From Holdemanella sp. MSK.7.32 (GTDB taxonomy: Bacteria > Bacillota_I > Bacilli_A > Erysipelotrichales > Erysipelotrichaceae), in assembly GCF_024460475.1 (NCBI RefSeq), contig NZ_JANFYN010000019.1:1-42872 (forward strand): a stretch of 42,872 nucleotides of DNA, written 5' to 3'. Of this stretch, positions 16,581 to 25,219 are shown one piece after another (positions within the stretch are counted from its first letter, which is position 1; every line of letters begins with the position of its first letter). The notes below the pieces were generated by a model. That model made no database searches and was not told where the DNA came from. It saw only the letters and a program-made list of their open reading frames with translations. A program made the position numbers and the translations under genes.

Positions 16581-17577
16581 ATTCAAATCTCCTTAGAACA
16601 TCTAATACCATTTCATTTTCTTCGCTTGTCCCAATCGTTATGCGAAAACTAGTATCCGCATAATTTCGAATTGTGATGTTCTTTTCTTTAAACATATCCA
16701 TTAAAATATCTTTTTTATCTGTTCTTCCATACAAGAAATTCGCATTTGAAGGATAGAAACTAATTGTTTTATAATCCTTCACTTCTCGATACATTCTTTC
16801 TCTTTCTGAAATAATAGCCGCAATATTCGCTTTATATGCATCGGCATGTCTTAATACAACACTTGCTATCGTTTGAGTGACACTACTTAGTGCATAAGGA
16901 ATAAAAAGTGGAGCTAATTTTTCAACTTGTGAAGAAATCATAAACCCACAACGAATTCCTGCAAGTCCATACGCCTTGGATAGAGTTCGACAAACAAAAA
17001 CCATTGGATATGTTTTTAATAAATCGATGGCGCTTTCATTACCAAACTCCATATAGGCTTCATCAAAAATAACTGGAATATTCGAAAAGGCTTCGCAAAT
17101 TTGAATCATTTCTGATTTCGAAATCGCATGTCCTGTTGGATTATTTGGATTTGAGAATAAGATCATATCCACTTTTTTATTTTTTCCATTTGAAATAAAC
17201 GTATCGACATCAAAAGATCCATCTAAAGACGTTTCAAATTTTTCAATTTTTGCATGATTCAATTCTACATAATAGTCATACATCGAAAAATCTGGTGCTA
17301 ATGTATACAGTGTTTTATTTCCTTGTACATAATACTGAATCAAAAATCCCAACATTTGATCCGATCCATTTCCCGATAAGATCCATGATGATGGAACATT
17401 CATAATATTGGCATATAAATCATGTAATTCATGACAAGTTGTATCTGGATATCGATTGAATGCAAGGTTTGAAATCGCATCTAAAATTTCTTGTTTAACA
17501 TTATCATCTACGTTTTGACTTGCCTCATTGGCATTCAATAAAATTCCTGTTTGTGTATGTGTTTGATAACCCTTCAT
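16567..17577 (-). CDS. hisC: Histidinol-phosphate aminotransferase
   Basis: A PLP-dependent class I/II aminotransferase making histidinol phosphate from imidazole acetol phosphate and glutamate. Visible are the substrate/PLP region NRYPDTT, SGNGSDQM, NPNNPTG, FDEAYMEF, and the PLP lysine in RTLSKAYGLAGIRCGF. The length of 336 residues is at the short end of the family. Its start overlaps the hisD stop (TAATG). Confidence 0.95.
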   Translation of the reverse strand: MKGYQTHTQTGILLNANEASQNVDDNVKQEILDAISNLAFNRYPDTTCHELHDLYANIMNVPSSWILSGNGSDQMLGFLIQYYVQGNKTLYTLAPDFSMYDYYVELNHAKIEKFETSLDGSFDVDTFISNGKNKKVDMILFSNPNNPTGHAISKSEMIQICEAFSNIPVIFDEAYMEFGNESAIDLLKTYPMVFVCRTLSKAYGLAGIRCGFMISSQVEKLAPLFIPYALSSVTQTIASVVLRHADAYKANIAAIISERERMYREVKDYKTISFYPSNANFLYGRTDKKDILMDMFKEKNITIRNYADTSFRITIGTSEENEMVLDVLRRFEYANS

Positions 17578-18863
17578 TATTTCACCCTCACTTTAGCTGC
17601 ATTGGCATGTGCTTGTAAGTGCTCTTCACTGGCAATTGTTTCAATATATTTTCCATAGGCTTCGATTGCTTGTTTTGAATAATACAAATAAGAAGATTTT
17701 TTAATAAAACTATCTACGGATAAAGCACTTGAGAAGCGTGCCGTTCCACTAGTTGGTAAAACATGGTTTGTTCCACCAAAATAATCACCTATGCTTTCGC
17801 ATGTGTAGTAGCCCAAGAAAACACTACCTGCATTTTTTACTTCTTGTAGGTGTTCCATTGGATTTTGAATCATCAATTCTAAGTGTTCTGGTGCAATCTC
17901 ATTACTAATGGAAATGCATTCTTCAACCGAATCACAGACAATGGCTTTACCATAGTTCTTTAGGGATTGTTCCACTATTTCTTTTTTAGGTAATACAGCA
18001 CTTTGTTTTAAAAGCTCTTGATTCACCAAATCCAAAAGTTCTTCGTTTGTAGTCAACAAAATCGCACTTGCCATTGGATCATGTTCGGCTTGTGATAATA
18101 GATCGGCTGCTACATATTCTGCATTTGCCTTTTCATCGGCAACAACTAAAATTTCACTTGGCCCTGCGATCATATCAATATCGACCGTTCCATACACTAA
18201 TTTTTTAGCGGCTGCAACATAAATATTTCCTGGACCAACGATTTTATCTACTCGATCAATGGTTTGTGTACCATAGGCCAAAGCAGCAATAGCTTGAGCT
18301 CCACCAATCTTATAGATTTTATCTACACCGGCAAGTTTAGCCGCATACGCAATATTAGGGTGAATAGTTCCATTTTTATCCGGTGGAGTTACCATAATAA
18401 CATTTTTAACACCGGCAATTTTTGCGGGTAATGCATTCATTAAAACACTGCTTGGATATTGTGCACGTCCTCCTGGAACATAGATTCCTACTGCTTCAAG
18501 AGGTAGTACTCTTTGGCCTAAATAGATTCCCTTTTCTTTCTGCAACAAATATCCATTTTGTTTTTGAAGTTTATGAAAATCTTCGATATTTTTTTTAGCA
18601 AGTTTCATTGCTTCTACAAACGAATCATCACATTTTAATATTTGTGCATCCCATTCTTCTTGAGATACTTCCATTGAATCTAAAGAAACATGATCAAATT
18701 CATAAGTATATTTTAAACATGCTTCATCTTTATTTTCTTTTACGTCTTGAATAATATTTGACACTGTAACCAAGACATCTGTACTTAAATCTTGTGTTCG
18801 TGACATCAAATATTCTTTCAATGCATCTTTATCTTCTTTATAAATTCTAGTCAACATCTTCAT
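17577..18863 (-). CDS. hisD: Histidinol dehydrogenase
   Basis: A zinc enzyme oxidising L-histidinol to L-histidine in two NAD-dependent steps, the last of the pathway. Family motifs are present: VPGGRAQYPSSVLMN, GPGNIYVAAAK, DMIAGPSEIL, SQAEHDPMA, IAPEHLEL and DYFGGTNHVLPT. It is 428 residues. The start is ambiguous between ATG 18863 and ATG 18857: a GAGGGTG site lies 3 bases from the first and 9 from the second, so the shorter form is plausible. It overlaps hisG. Confidence 0.97.
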   Translation of the reverse strand: MKMLTRIYKEDKDALKEYLMSRTQDLSTDVLVTVSNIIQDVKENKDEACLKYTYEFDHVSLDSMEVSQEEWDAQILKCDDSFVEAMKLAKKNIEDFHKLQKQNGYLLQKEKGIYLGQRVLPLEAVGIYVPGGRAQYPSSVLMNALPAKIAGVKNVIMVTPPDKNGTIHPNIAYAAKLAGVDKIYKIGGAQAIAALAYGTQTIDRVDKIVGPGNIYVAAAKKLVYGTVDIDMIAGPSEILVVADEKANAEYVAADLLSQAEHDPMASAILLTTNEELLDLVNQELLKQSAVLPKKEIVEQSLKNYGKAIVCDSVEECISISNEIAPEHLELMIQNPMEHLQEVKNAGSVFLGYYTCESIGDYFGGTNHVLPTSGTARFSSALSVDSFIKKSSYLYYSKQAIEAYGKYIETIASEEHLQAHANAAKVRVK

Positions 18864-19485
18864 TCACCCTCTTACTTAAATCATGGATTACTTTCATCAC
18901 TTCTTCGTGTTTTAACTTAAAGCTCGCTTTATTCACAATAACACGTGCACTAATGTCACAGACTGTATCTAGCACAACTAAACCATTTTCTTTTAAGGTT
19001 GTTCCTGTTTCCATAATATCTACGATTCCGTCGCATAGACCTAAAATAGGTGCTAATTCTACAGATCCATCAATCTTAATAATTTCAACATCCATACCTT
19101 TGGACAAAAAATATTGTTTAGCTACACGAGGATATTTGGTTCCAATCTTAATGTGTCCTACTTTTGAAAACAACTGATTTTGAGGTAGGCTAGCCACAAT
19201 GAATTTACACTTGCCAATCTTCAAATCTAACAATTCATAGTTATCATTCTCATTTTCTAAAATGGTATCTTTTCCAACAACCCCAATATCAGCAACACCA
19301 TGATTAACATAGGTAATACAATCGTTGGATTTCACTAAAAAATATTGAATGTCATGTACAGAATCTTTAAACACCAAGGCGCGACCTTTGTCTTTTAAAG
19401 CTTCTACTCCATAACCAAGTTCTTCTAACATAGCAACGGTTTGTTTTTCTAAACGTCCCTTTGTGAGCGCAATCGATAAGCTCAT
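18847..19485 (-). CDS. hisG: ATP phosphoribosyltransferase, short form
   Basis: Condenses ATP and PRPP in the first, committed step of histidine synthesis. At 212 residues it is the short form (HisGS) that lacks the C-terminal regulatory domain and needs HisZ for activity and feedback control. Motifs include ALTKGRLEKQ, GVADIGVVGKDT and the PRPP loop CDGIVDIMETGTTLKENGL. It starts behind GGAGG within the end of hisZ, overlapping it by 4 bases (ATGA). Confidence 0.96.
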   Translation of the reverse strand: MSLSIALTKGRLEKQTVAMLEELGYGVEALKDKGRALVFKDSVHDIQYFLVKSNDCITYVNHGVADIGVVGKDTILENENDNYELLDLKIGKCKFIVASLPQNQLFSKVGHIKIGTKYPRVAKQYFLSKGMDVEIIKIDGSVELAPILGLCDGIVDIMETGTTLKENGLVVLDTVCDISARVIVNKASFKLKHEEVMKVIHDLSKRVNEDVD

Positions 19486-20591
19486 GCTTGTACCTCCTCT
19501 ACAAAAATAGATTCATTTGTTGATGGTTCTAAAATGACGATTCCTTCTTTTCTCAATTTTTTTGCTTGTTTCATAGCTTCAATTTGTTTGTCTTGTGGAT
19601 AATACAATTTATATTTCTTTTTCGATTGTACAGCCACATGATCAATGAGTGGATCTAGCTTTACACTAAAGCCACAAGCTGGAAGATCACGACCAAACTT
19701 CTTTAATAAACAGTCATATCGACCGCCACTTAAGATACTTGTTCCAACACCTGAAACATATCCTTCAAAAATAATTCCGGTATAGTAATCCAAATGGGCA
19801 ACTTTTCCTAAATCGACGGTTACATTTTCTAAATATCCTAATTCTTTTAAAGATTGGATACATTCTTTCATAGAATCTAAGACATCCTTTAATGAATCAT
19901 CGAAACAATACGTATATGCTTCATCTAATATATTCACGTCTCCACATAGGAATGGAAGGTGCATAAAGAAATCCACAATTTTTTCACTGAGATACAATGA
20001 ATCCAAGTAAACTTTCAGATCGACCATGCTTTTCTTATCAATTAAATTGGCTAGAGTATTGACTTCTTCTGTACTCAAACGAACAACTTTGCAAGCCGCC
20101 TGAAAAAACTGCACATTTCCAATTTCGAGCGTATAGTTTTTAAAGTTTTTCATGACTTCTAAAGCGCAGCTCAAGACTTGTACATCACTTTTTGAATCCA
20201 ATCCAATCAATTCAATGCCACAATCTGTGACTTCACTTCTTTTGCCTGCAAATTTTTGACGTACTTTAAATACATTTGAAGTATAGCGATAGCGAAATGG
20301 AGGTTTTGAATCTTTAAATTTCGATGCACAAACACGTGCAATTGGAACGGTCATATCCGTTCTTAATGTTAGAATTCTTCCATTTTCATCAAAGAATTTA
20401 TACATATCTGTTGTTTGAATGTTTTTAAATGCATTTTCATATGTTTCATAATACTCAATCGTTGGTGTAATGATTTCTTCATATCCAAAGGATTCAAAAA
20501 TCTGTTCCAAAGTATTTTGTAGATATTTTTTCTTTTCGCACTCATTCAAAATCGTATCTTTCATTCCTTGTGGTAATTGTATTTGTTGCAT
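19482..20591 (-). CDS. hisZ: ATP phosphoribosyltransferase regulatory subunit
   Basis: A catalytically inactive paralogue of histidyl-tRNA synthetase that assembles with short HisG. The 369-residue product begins MQQIQLPQGMKD at ATG 20591, behind AAGGAGG; the in-frame upstream start at 20615 would fall in the leader. Class II synthetase-like blocks are seen (LTLRTDMTVPIARV, FRYRYTSNVFKVRQ, DYYTGIIFEGYV, GGRYDCLL), and the C-terminus lacks a complete anticodon-binding domain. A full HisS would be longer and is not expected at this place. It is the first gene of the T-box-controlled operon. Confidence 0.93.
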   Translation of the reverse strand: MQQIQLPQGMKDTILNECEKKKYLQNTLEQIFESFGYEEIITPTIEYYETYENAFKNIQTTDMYKFFDENGRILTLRTDMTVPIARVCASKFKDSKPPFRYRYTSNVFKVRQKFAGKRSEVTDCGIELIGLDSKSDVQVLSCALEVMKNFKNYTLEIGNVQFFQAACKVVRLSTEEVNTLANLIDKKSMVDLKVYLDSLYLSEKIVDFFMHLPFLCGDVNILDEAYTYCFDDSLKDVLDSMKECIQSLKELGYLENVTVDLGKVAHLDYYTGIIFEGYVSGVGTSILSGGRYDCLLKKFGRDLPACGFSVKLDPLIDHVAVQSKKKYKLYYPQDKQIEAMKQAKKLRKEGIVILEPSTNESIFVEEVQA

Positions 20592-20612
20592 GTAAACAAA
20601 CCTCCTTATAAA

Positions 20613-20835
20613 CAAAAAAACTTCCGTCCTAAGGACGAAAGTTTAACTTACGTGGTTCCACCTTATTTTACTAATAAATTAGCCTCAAACCTGATAACGC
20701 CAGGAATACGTTAAAAACTACTTCGTTTCATCTTTACAGCTCAAAGACGTGTTCAAATAGCCTTACTCTTTCTTTTCACCAACCAGAAAGTCTCTTGAAG
20801 CAGTACTATTTTACTATTTCTTTTCATTGCTTTGA
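20613..20835 (-). promoter_or_regulatory. T-box leader of the his operon (histidine, CAC specifier)
   Basis: Read on the minus strand, the leader has a stem I base (CAAAG paired with CTTTG), an AGAGA and GGTTGGTGAAA distal region, and a specifier loop GAA-CAC-G with CAC at 20749-20751, the histidine codon. The T-box core is AAGGTGGAACCACG at 20651-20664. The terminator stem (AACTTTCGTCC with GGACGGAAGTT, 20619-20643) has a seven-T run after it and lies just before the hisZ ribosome binding site. Uncharged tRNA-His should stabilise the antiterminator and turn on the whole operon. The gap of about 300 bases here is fully explained by this leader and its promoter. Confidence 0.93.
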
Positions 20836-20839
20836 AAAT

Positions 20840-20868
20840 AATATAGTCTTAATGAAAATAAATGTCAA
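20840..20868 (-). promoter_or_regulatory. Promoter of the his operon
   Basis: Minus strand: consensus TTGACA (20863-20868), exactly 17 bases, then TATATT (20840-20845). Transcription would begin just before the T-box stem I. Confidence 0.85.
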
Positions 20869-20890
20869 GCTGAAATGTAAATATTTTACA

Positions 20891-21619
20891 TTATTTTTCC
20901 CATGAATAATAGGAACCTCCAAACACAAACAAATGCTCAAACGGTAATAAAGAACGAATCCATTCATTGAAGCCTTTTGGATTCTTTTCATCGTGGACAA
21001 TTGTTTTCACTAAGCGATTCTTTCCACCGACATTTTTATACATTCTTAATTGCCACCCATTTTCTTCTACTTCTTTGGTCTCTAGATCCAAACTTGCCAT
21101 AGCTTCTAAAATAGCAGAGGCATCTTCTTTAGAAATCGTAGCTTGTTGCGTTTTTAAAGCCTGTACACCTTCTTTTGACATAACATACCTTGTTAGATAG
21201 ACTCTTCCATTAGCACTGATTGTCAAATTCTGTGCCACCTCTTCAGAGATGCTCGCATAATGCCACTTACTTAATAAGTTACGATTTAACTTAACACATT
21301 GAAGTGTATCTGATTCTTTTAAAGATAAATATCTCAACAATAATTCTTTAAACATCCCAGATTCAATAACACTTTTTAAAAAGGAAGGAACATAATTCTC
21401 TTTTTCAAAAACATATGTAATATAGGTATATACTTCCGTTTCATTCAAATCATGAATACTTTTTTTTAACACGGAATCAATGTGCAACATATATTGTTCA
21501 TCGTTCAAATTTTCCATTTTTAAACAATGATACACATTTAATATAATCGGATCATATGCATCTTTTACGCGATATCCCACGTGTAATAAATCTACACATG
21601 CATGAATGCTTTCAATCAT
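20891..21619 (-). CDS. Unknown 242-residue protein downstream of CpXC gene
   Basis: I do not recognise this family. From ATG 21619 it has 242 residues, is soluble, and its middle is helical with many leucines (SLKESDTLQCVKLNRNLLSKWHY). The C-terminal third contains GWQLRMYKNVGGKNRLVKTIVHD and ends FVFGGSYYSWEK. That start is chosen because AGGTG precedes it and it begins 8 bases after the CpXC stop; the longer form from 21652 overlaps that gene by 25 bases. It is coupled to the CpXC gene and may be its partner. No T-rich terminator follows. Confidence 0.65.
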   Translation of the reverse strand: MIESIHACVDLLHVGYRVKDAYDPIILNVYHCLKMENLNDEQYMLHIDSVLKKSIHDLNETEVYTYITYVFEKENYVPSFLKSVIESGMFKELLLRYLSLKESDTLQCVKLNRNLLSKWHYASISEEVAQNLTISANGRVYLTRYVMSKEGVQALKTQQATISKEDASAILEAMASLDLETKEVEENGWQLRMYKNVGGKNRLVKTIVHDEKNPKGFNEWIRSLLPFEHLFVFGGSYYSWEK

Positions 21620-21627
21620 TGAATCAC

Positions 21628-22239
21628 CTACTTCGTATTTGAAACGGCCCAAGAAGCATCTACAATATAATCTTGTTTAATATCTGATAAGAAGACTTCT
21701 TCCACTTGTTTGTATACACCTTCATGAAATGGCATAAAATGCATCTTATCACTTTCTTTTTCATCCAATACAATAACGTAATGTGGATTTTCAAAATTTT
21801 GAATATTCCAATAATAAAGACCATTTACATTATCGGCATCTTCATATTGAGATAGTACAAGAAGTTTATAAAGTTCCATAATACGATCATCATATCCACT
21901 ATCTGAAATCAAAATCTTCTCGATCCAGTCTCGCTCATTATCTACGATTCGTACTGTATAATCTTCGCCTACATTGGCATGATCTAATATTTTTTTAATG
22001 GGTTCTAGTTCTTTTTCTTCTGTAAATTGAATCAACAACTTTTTTTCCATATCGTGATATAAAACTGGATACGGAATATGGAATTTAGAATGGCAATGTG
22101 CACATTCCATATCAAAGAGTTTTCCACTTAACACTCTATTTTTCATATCTTTGTCCATTTGAACATTGATCGACGTAAAAATATCAACATTAAACTTTTC
22201 ATTACATTCAGGACATACTAATTCTATTTTATTTTCCAT
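21628..22239 (-). CDS. CpXC domain protein
   Basis: A 203-residue protein with an N-terminal CpXC-type zinc ribbon: CPEC (Cys9, Cys12) and CAHC (Cys46, Cys49), followed by the family-like PYPVLYHDMEKKLLIQF. The function of the CpXC family is unknown; the cysteine pairs suggest metal binding. The remainder is acidic and unrecognised. It is sandwiched between a CDF-like transporter (12 bases upstream) and an unknown protein (8 bases downstream), so a role linked to metal status is possible but unproven. Confidence 0.75.
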   Translation of the reverse strand: MENKIELVCPECNEKFNVDIFTSINVQMDKDMKNRVLSGKLFDMECAHCHSKFHIPYPVLYHDMEKKLLIQFTEEKELEPIKKILDHANVGEDYTVRIVDNERDWIEKILISDSGYDDRIMELYKLLVLSQYEDADNVNGLYYWNIQNFENPHYVIVLDEKESDKMHFMPFHEGVYKQVEEVFLSDIKQDYIVDASWAVSNTK

Positions 22240-22251
22240 TCCAAATTACTC

Positions 22252-23148
22252 CTATTTATTCGCTAATACATTGGGAACAAGTTCGACAAAACAATCTTCA
22301 TATTCTTTTTGAAGTGCTATTTTCAATTCTCGATTGGCTACTTCCAATTCGGTATACGACATCATATCAATTCGTGTTGTGAAATAGATGGATATCCACA
22401 TTTTTCTTCCTGTTGTCGTAATATCATAAAATACCGGATCATATGGATAATTATCCAACACAGAAGAGGATATGCTTTTGATTTTTGCGACTTCTTTTTC
22501 ATCTGGACTCAACAACATCAAACTACGAAAACTTTCTCCTATCATTTGAATCGGTTCTTTCATCATGCCTAAGGCAAGGACGATTGCGACAATCTGGTCA
22601 AAATAGACAGATATACAAGAGAGTGGTGTGTGCACTAAAAATGAAGATAGAAAAAACGCAAGTGATACACCTATGCTTGAAAACACATCGATTTTCCATC
22701 CATAAATTTCCACATCTACAGTTGGTGATGTTACTTTTTTATTAATTCGCATTAAAATCAATAAAATCAGTGCAGAAAAGCATGTTAATATCGTTTCAAA
22801 CAAAGATACTTGCATGTGGTCAATTTCATTACCACCATTCAACATGATTTGAACATTATTCATGATCAGAACCATCATAACCGCAATAAACATGAATCCT
22901 TTTAAAAGAATCAAAATACTTTCAAGTTGTGCATAGCCAAAGGGATGTTTTTCCGTAACTGGCTTATAAAATAAAGGAATAATATAAATCGTTAATCCAA
23001 TCACGACAAGTTCAGTTGAATCATAGACTGTATCTGCCAAAACAGATTGCGATTTAGAAAAGATTGCCATGACAAGTTCTGCAAGCGCAAATACAACACC
23101 GGACCAAAATGAAATACGCATCACAATTTGTTCCTGTTTTTCTTTCAT
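22252..23148 (-). CDS. Cation diffusion facilitator (CDF) family transporter
   Basis: A 298-residue membrane protein with about six transmembrane helices and a cytosolic C-terminal domain, as in CDF metal/proton antiporters. The TM2 metal site is present (LADTVYDSTE, DxxxD). In TM5 the usual HxxxD reads GWKID, so the histidine is replaced by glycine; metal choice may differ or the site may be altered. The ATG at 23148 is chosen because GGTGA precedes it; the upstream in-frame ATG at 23169 has no such site. It leads a three-gene unit with the CpXC gene and an unknown gene. Confidence 0.82.
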   Translation of the reverse strand: MKEKQEQIVMRISFWSGVVFALAELVMAIFSKSQSVLADTVYDSTELVVIGLTIYIIPLFYKPVTEKHPFGYAQLESILILLKGFMFIAVMMVLIMNNVQIMLNGGNEIDHMQVSLFETILTCFSALILLILMRINKKVTSPTVDVEIYGWKIDVFSSIGVSLAFFLSSFLVHTPLSCISVYFDQIVAIVLALGMMKEPIQMIGESFRSLMLLSPDEKEVAKIKSISSSVLDNYPYDPVFYDITTTGRKMWISIYFTTRIDMMSYTELEVANRELKIALQKEYEDCFVELVPNVLANK

Positions 23149-23170
23149 TTTCTCACCTAATTTCCTCATT

Positions 23171-23179
23171 ATTATATCA
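23171..23179 (-). promoter_or_regulatory. Extended -10 promoter of the CDF unit
   Basis: Minus strand TGATATAAT in the 60-base space between the aconitase stop and the CDF start. No good -35 is seen. A weak stem GGGA/TTCC followed by TTTTT just upstream could partly end the aconitase transcript. Confidence 0.4.
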
Positions 23180-23209
23180 CAAGAAAAAGGAACGCTTGAT
23201 AAAACATCC

Positions 23210-25126
23210 CTATTGTTGATTACGAATGTAGTTTAATGCGCCACCCGCCATAAGAATATCAATATCTTCTTGACTGATTGGTGCATGTACTTTGTATGTT
23301 TCATTCTTTGTCACATTTTCAACGATCAAATCTAATGAATCATATAATGAGTTTACATTTTCTATCTTTAATTCATCCATTTCATCGATTTTATCGTAGT
23401 CTGATTTATCTGTAAATATCAGTGGCAACAAGCCAAAGTTGACTAAATTAGCCAAGTGAATACGGGCAAATGATTTTGTCAAAACAGCTTTAATACCTAA
23501 ATACATAGGTGCAAGTGCTGCATGTTCTCTACTTGATCCTTGTCCATAGTTTTCTCCAGCTACAATGATTCCACCATTATTTTCTTTACATACTTCATCG
23601 AAATGAGGTTTATTATTTTCAAATACAAATGTGGATAACTTTTCAATATTTGAACGATACGGTAAAACCTTAGCTCCTGCTGGAGCAATGTGATCGGTTG
23701 TGATATTGTCTGGTAATTTAATAACAACTTTTTTATCAATTGTTGAATCCATTGGCGTATTTACTGGTAGTGGTTTAATATTGGGTCCACGAACAATTTC
23801 CACTTGTTCTGGATCCTTACTTGGAGCATAAATCAATGAATCATCGATATAGCTTTGTTCTTTTTCAAATTCATCCGCATATTCCAAAGTGGTTGGATCC
23901 GTGATGACTCCCGTAATTGCACTGGCTGCAGCTACTTCTGGTGATACTAAATAAATGCCTGCACTTAATGTGCCGCTTCGACCATAAAAGTTACGGTTAA
24001 AGGTACGTAAACTTACGGCATCACTCTTTGGACTTTGTCCCATACCAATACATGGTCCACATGTACATTCTAGAATTCTGGCTCCACAAGATACAAATGT
24101 CGCAAGTGTTCCGTTTTCAATTAATTTCATTAAAACTTGTCTAGATCCTGGTGAAACCACAAGACTTACATTGTGAGCAATCTTTTTCCCTTTTAAAATG
24201 GCTGCGGCTTTCATTAAATCTTCATAACCTGAGTTAGTGCATGATCCAATCGCAACTTGGTCCACTTTCATTCCGGCTAGTTCAGACACATTTTTTATAG
24301 CATCTGGTGAATTTGGACATGCCGCTAATGGAGTAAGTTCATCAAGATTGATTTCAACTGTTTCATCATAATGACAACCTTCGTCTGCACTTAAAGCAAT
24401 GTAGTCTGATTCTCTTTGTTGGCGCTTCAAAAATTCACGAGTTACTTCATCACTTGGAAAAATAGACGTAGTTGCACCAAGTTCTGCTCCCATATTTGCG
24501 ATGGTAGCTCTTTGGTAGACACTTAAGTTTTTAACGCCTTCTCCGGTATACTCAAATACTTTTCCAACTCCGCCTTTTACACTTAATAATTCTAACAATT
24601 TTAAAATAATATCTTTACTTGAAACACCATGTGCTAAAGTACCCGTTAATTTTACTTCGACTACTTTAGGACATGTTAAACGGTAACCAATTCCTGCCAT
24701 AGCTTTGGCAACGTCCAATCCTCCAGCACCAATGGCGATACATCCCATAGCGGAAGATGTTGGTGTGTGTGAATCGGAACCAATCAATGTCTTTCCTGGT
24801 TTGGCAAAACGTTCTAGATGAACTTGGTGACAAATCCCATTTCCGGGTTTTGAAAAATAAATCCCATATTTACTAGCTACACTTTGAAGATAAGCATGGT
24901 CATCTGCATTCATAAATCCATTCTGTAATGTATTGTGATCCACATAGCTGACAGATAATTCTGTTTTTACTTTTTTAACGCCCATAGCTTCAAACTGCAT
25001 ATAAGCCATAGTTCCTGTGGCATCTTGTGTTAGAGTCTGATCCATTTTGATTTCAATAGGTTGCCCCGCTTCTAATTTTCCTTTTAATAAATGTTTTTCT
25101 AGAATCTTATACGTTAAATTTTGCAT
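23210..25126 (-). CDS. acnA: Aconitate hydratase
   Basis: Interconverts citrate and isocitrate with a 4Fe-4S cluster. The 638-residue product is the short aconitase type common in anaerobes. The cluster cysteines are in AIGSCTNSG and in ECTCGPCIGMGQ; substrate-binding motifs include GSDSHTPTSSAMG and the C-terminal GENYGQGSSREHAAL. ATG 25126 is preferred because GGAGG lies 9 bases upstream; the in-frame TTG at 25132 is only 3 bases from it. It is transcribed divergently from citrate synthase and isocitrate dehydrogenase, with which it forms one pathway. Confidence 0.95.
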   Translation of the reverse strand: MQNLTYKILEKHLLKGKLEAGQPIEIKMDQTLTQDATGTMAYMQFEAMGVKKVKTELSVSYVDHNTLQNGFMNADDHAYLQSVASKYGIYFSKPGNGICHQVHLERFAKPGKTLIGSDSHTPTSSAMGCIAIGAGGLDVAKAMAGIGYRLTCPKVVEVKLTGTLAHGVSSKDIILKLLELLSVKGGVGKVFEYTGEGVKNLSVYQRATIANMGAELGATTSIFPSDEVTREFLKRQQRESDYIALSADEGCHYDETVEINLDELTPLAACPNSPDAIKNVSELAGMKVDQVAIGSCTNSGYEDLMKAAAILKGKKIAHNVSLVVSPGSRQVLMKLIENGTLATFVSCGARILECTCGPCIGMGQSPKSDAVSLRTFNRNFYGRSGTLSAGIYLVSPEVAAASAITGVITDPTTLEYADEFEKEQSYIDDSLIYAPSKDPEQVEIVRGPNIKPLPVNTPMDSTIDKKVVIKLPDNITTDHIAPAGAKVLPYRSNIEKLSTFVFENNKPHFDEVCKENNGGIIVAGENYGQGSSREHAALAPMYLGIKAVLTKSFARIHLANLVNFGLLPLIFTDKSDYDKIDEMDELKIENVNSLYDSLDLIVENVTKNETYKVHAPISQEDIDILMAGGALNYIRNQQ

Positions 25127-25147
25127 AGACAATATCCTCCGTTTGGA

Positions 25148-25190
25148 ATTATAACAAAAAATGTAACAAAATGAAAGTTTATGTTATAAT
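25148..25190. promoter_or_regulatory. Divergent extended -10 promoters for aconitase and citrate synthase
   Basis: TGTTATAAT occurs on the plus strand (25182-25190) and, as ATTATAACA, on the minus strand (25148-25156). Each is an extended -10 reading outward and both lack a convincing -35. The two regions overlap, so one bound regulator could control both transcripts. Confidence 0.55.
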
Positions 25191-25219
25191 ATGAAACATA
25201 CGAAAGGAGGTTTCAGAAA

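Noticed and set aside
20874..20892. AATGTAAA/TTTACATT hairpin as terminator of the unknown gene ending at 20891
   Set aside because: It is purely AT-rich and is not followed by a T run on the minus strand. It lies just upstream of the his promoter and could equally be chance.
25148..25190. Inverted repeat between aconitase and citrate synthase as a CcpC-type operator
   Set aside because: The two halves are accounted for by the divergent extended -10 elements; no separate operator half-sites are clear.
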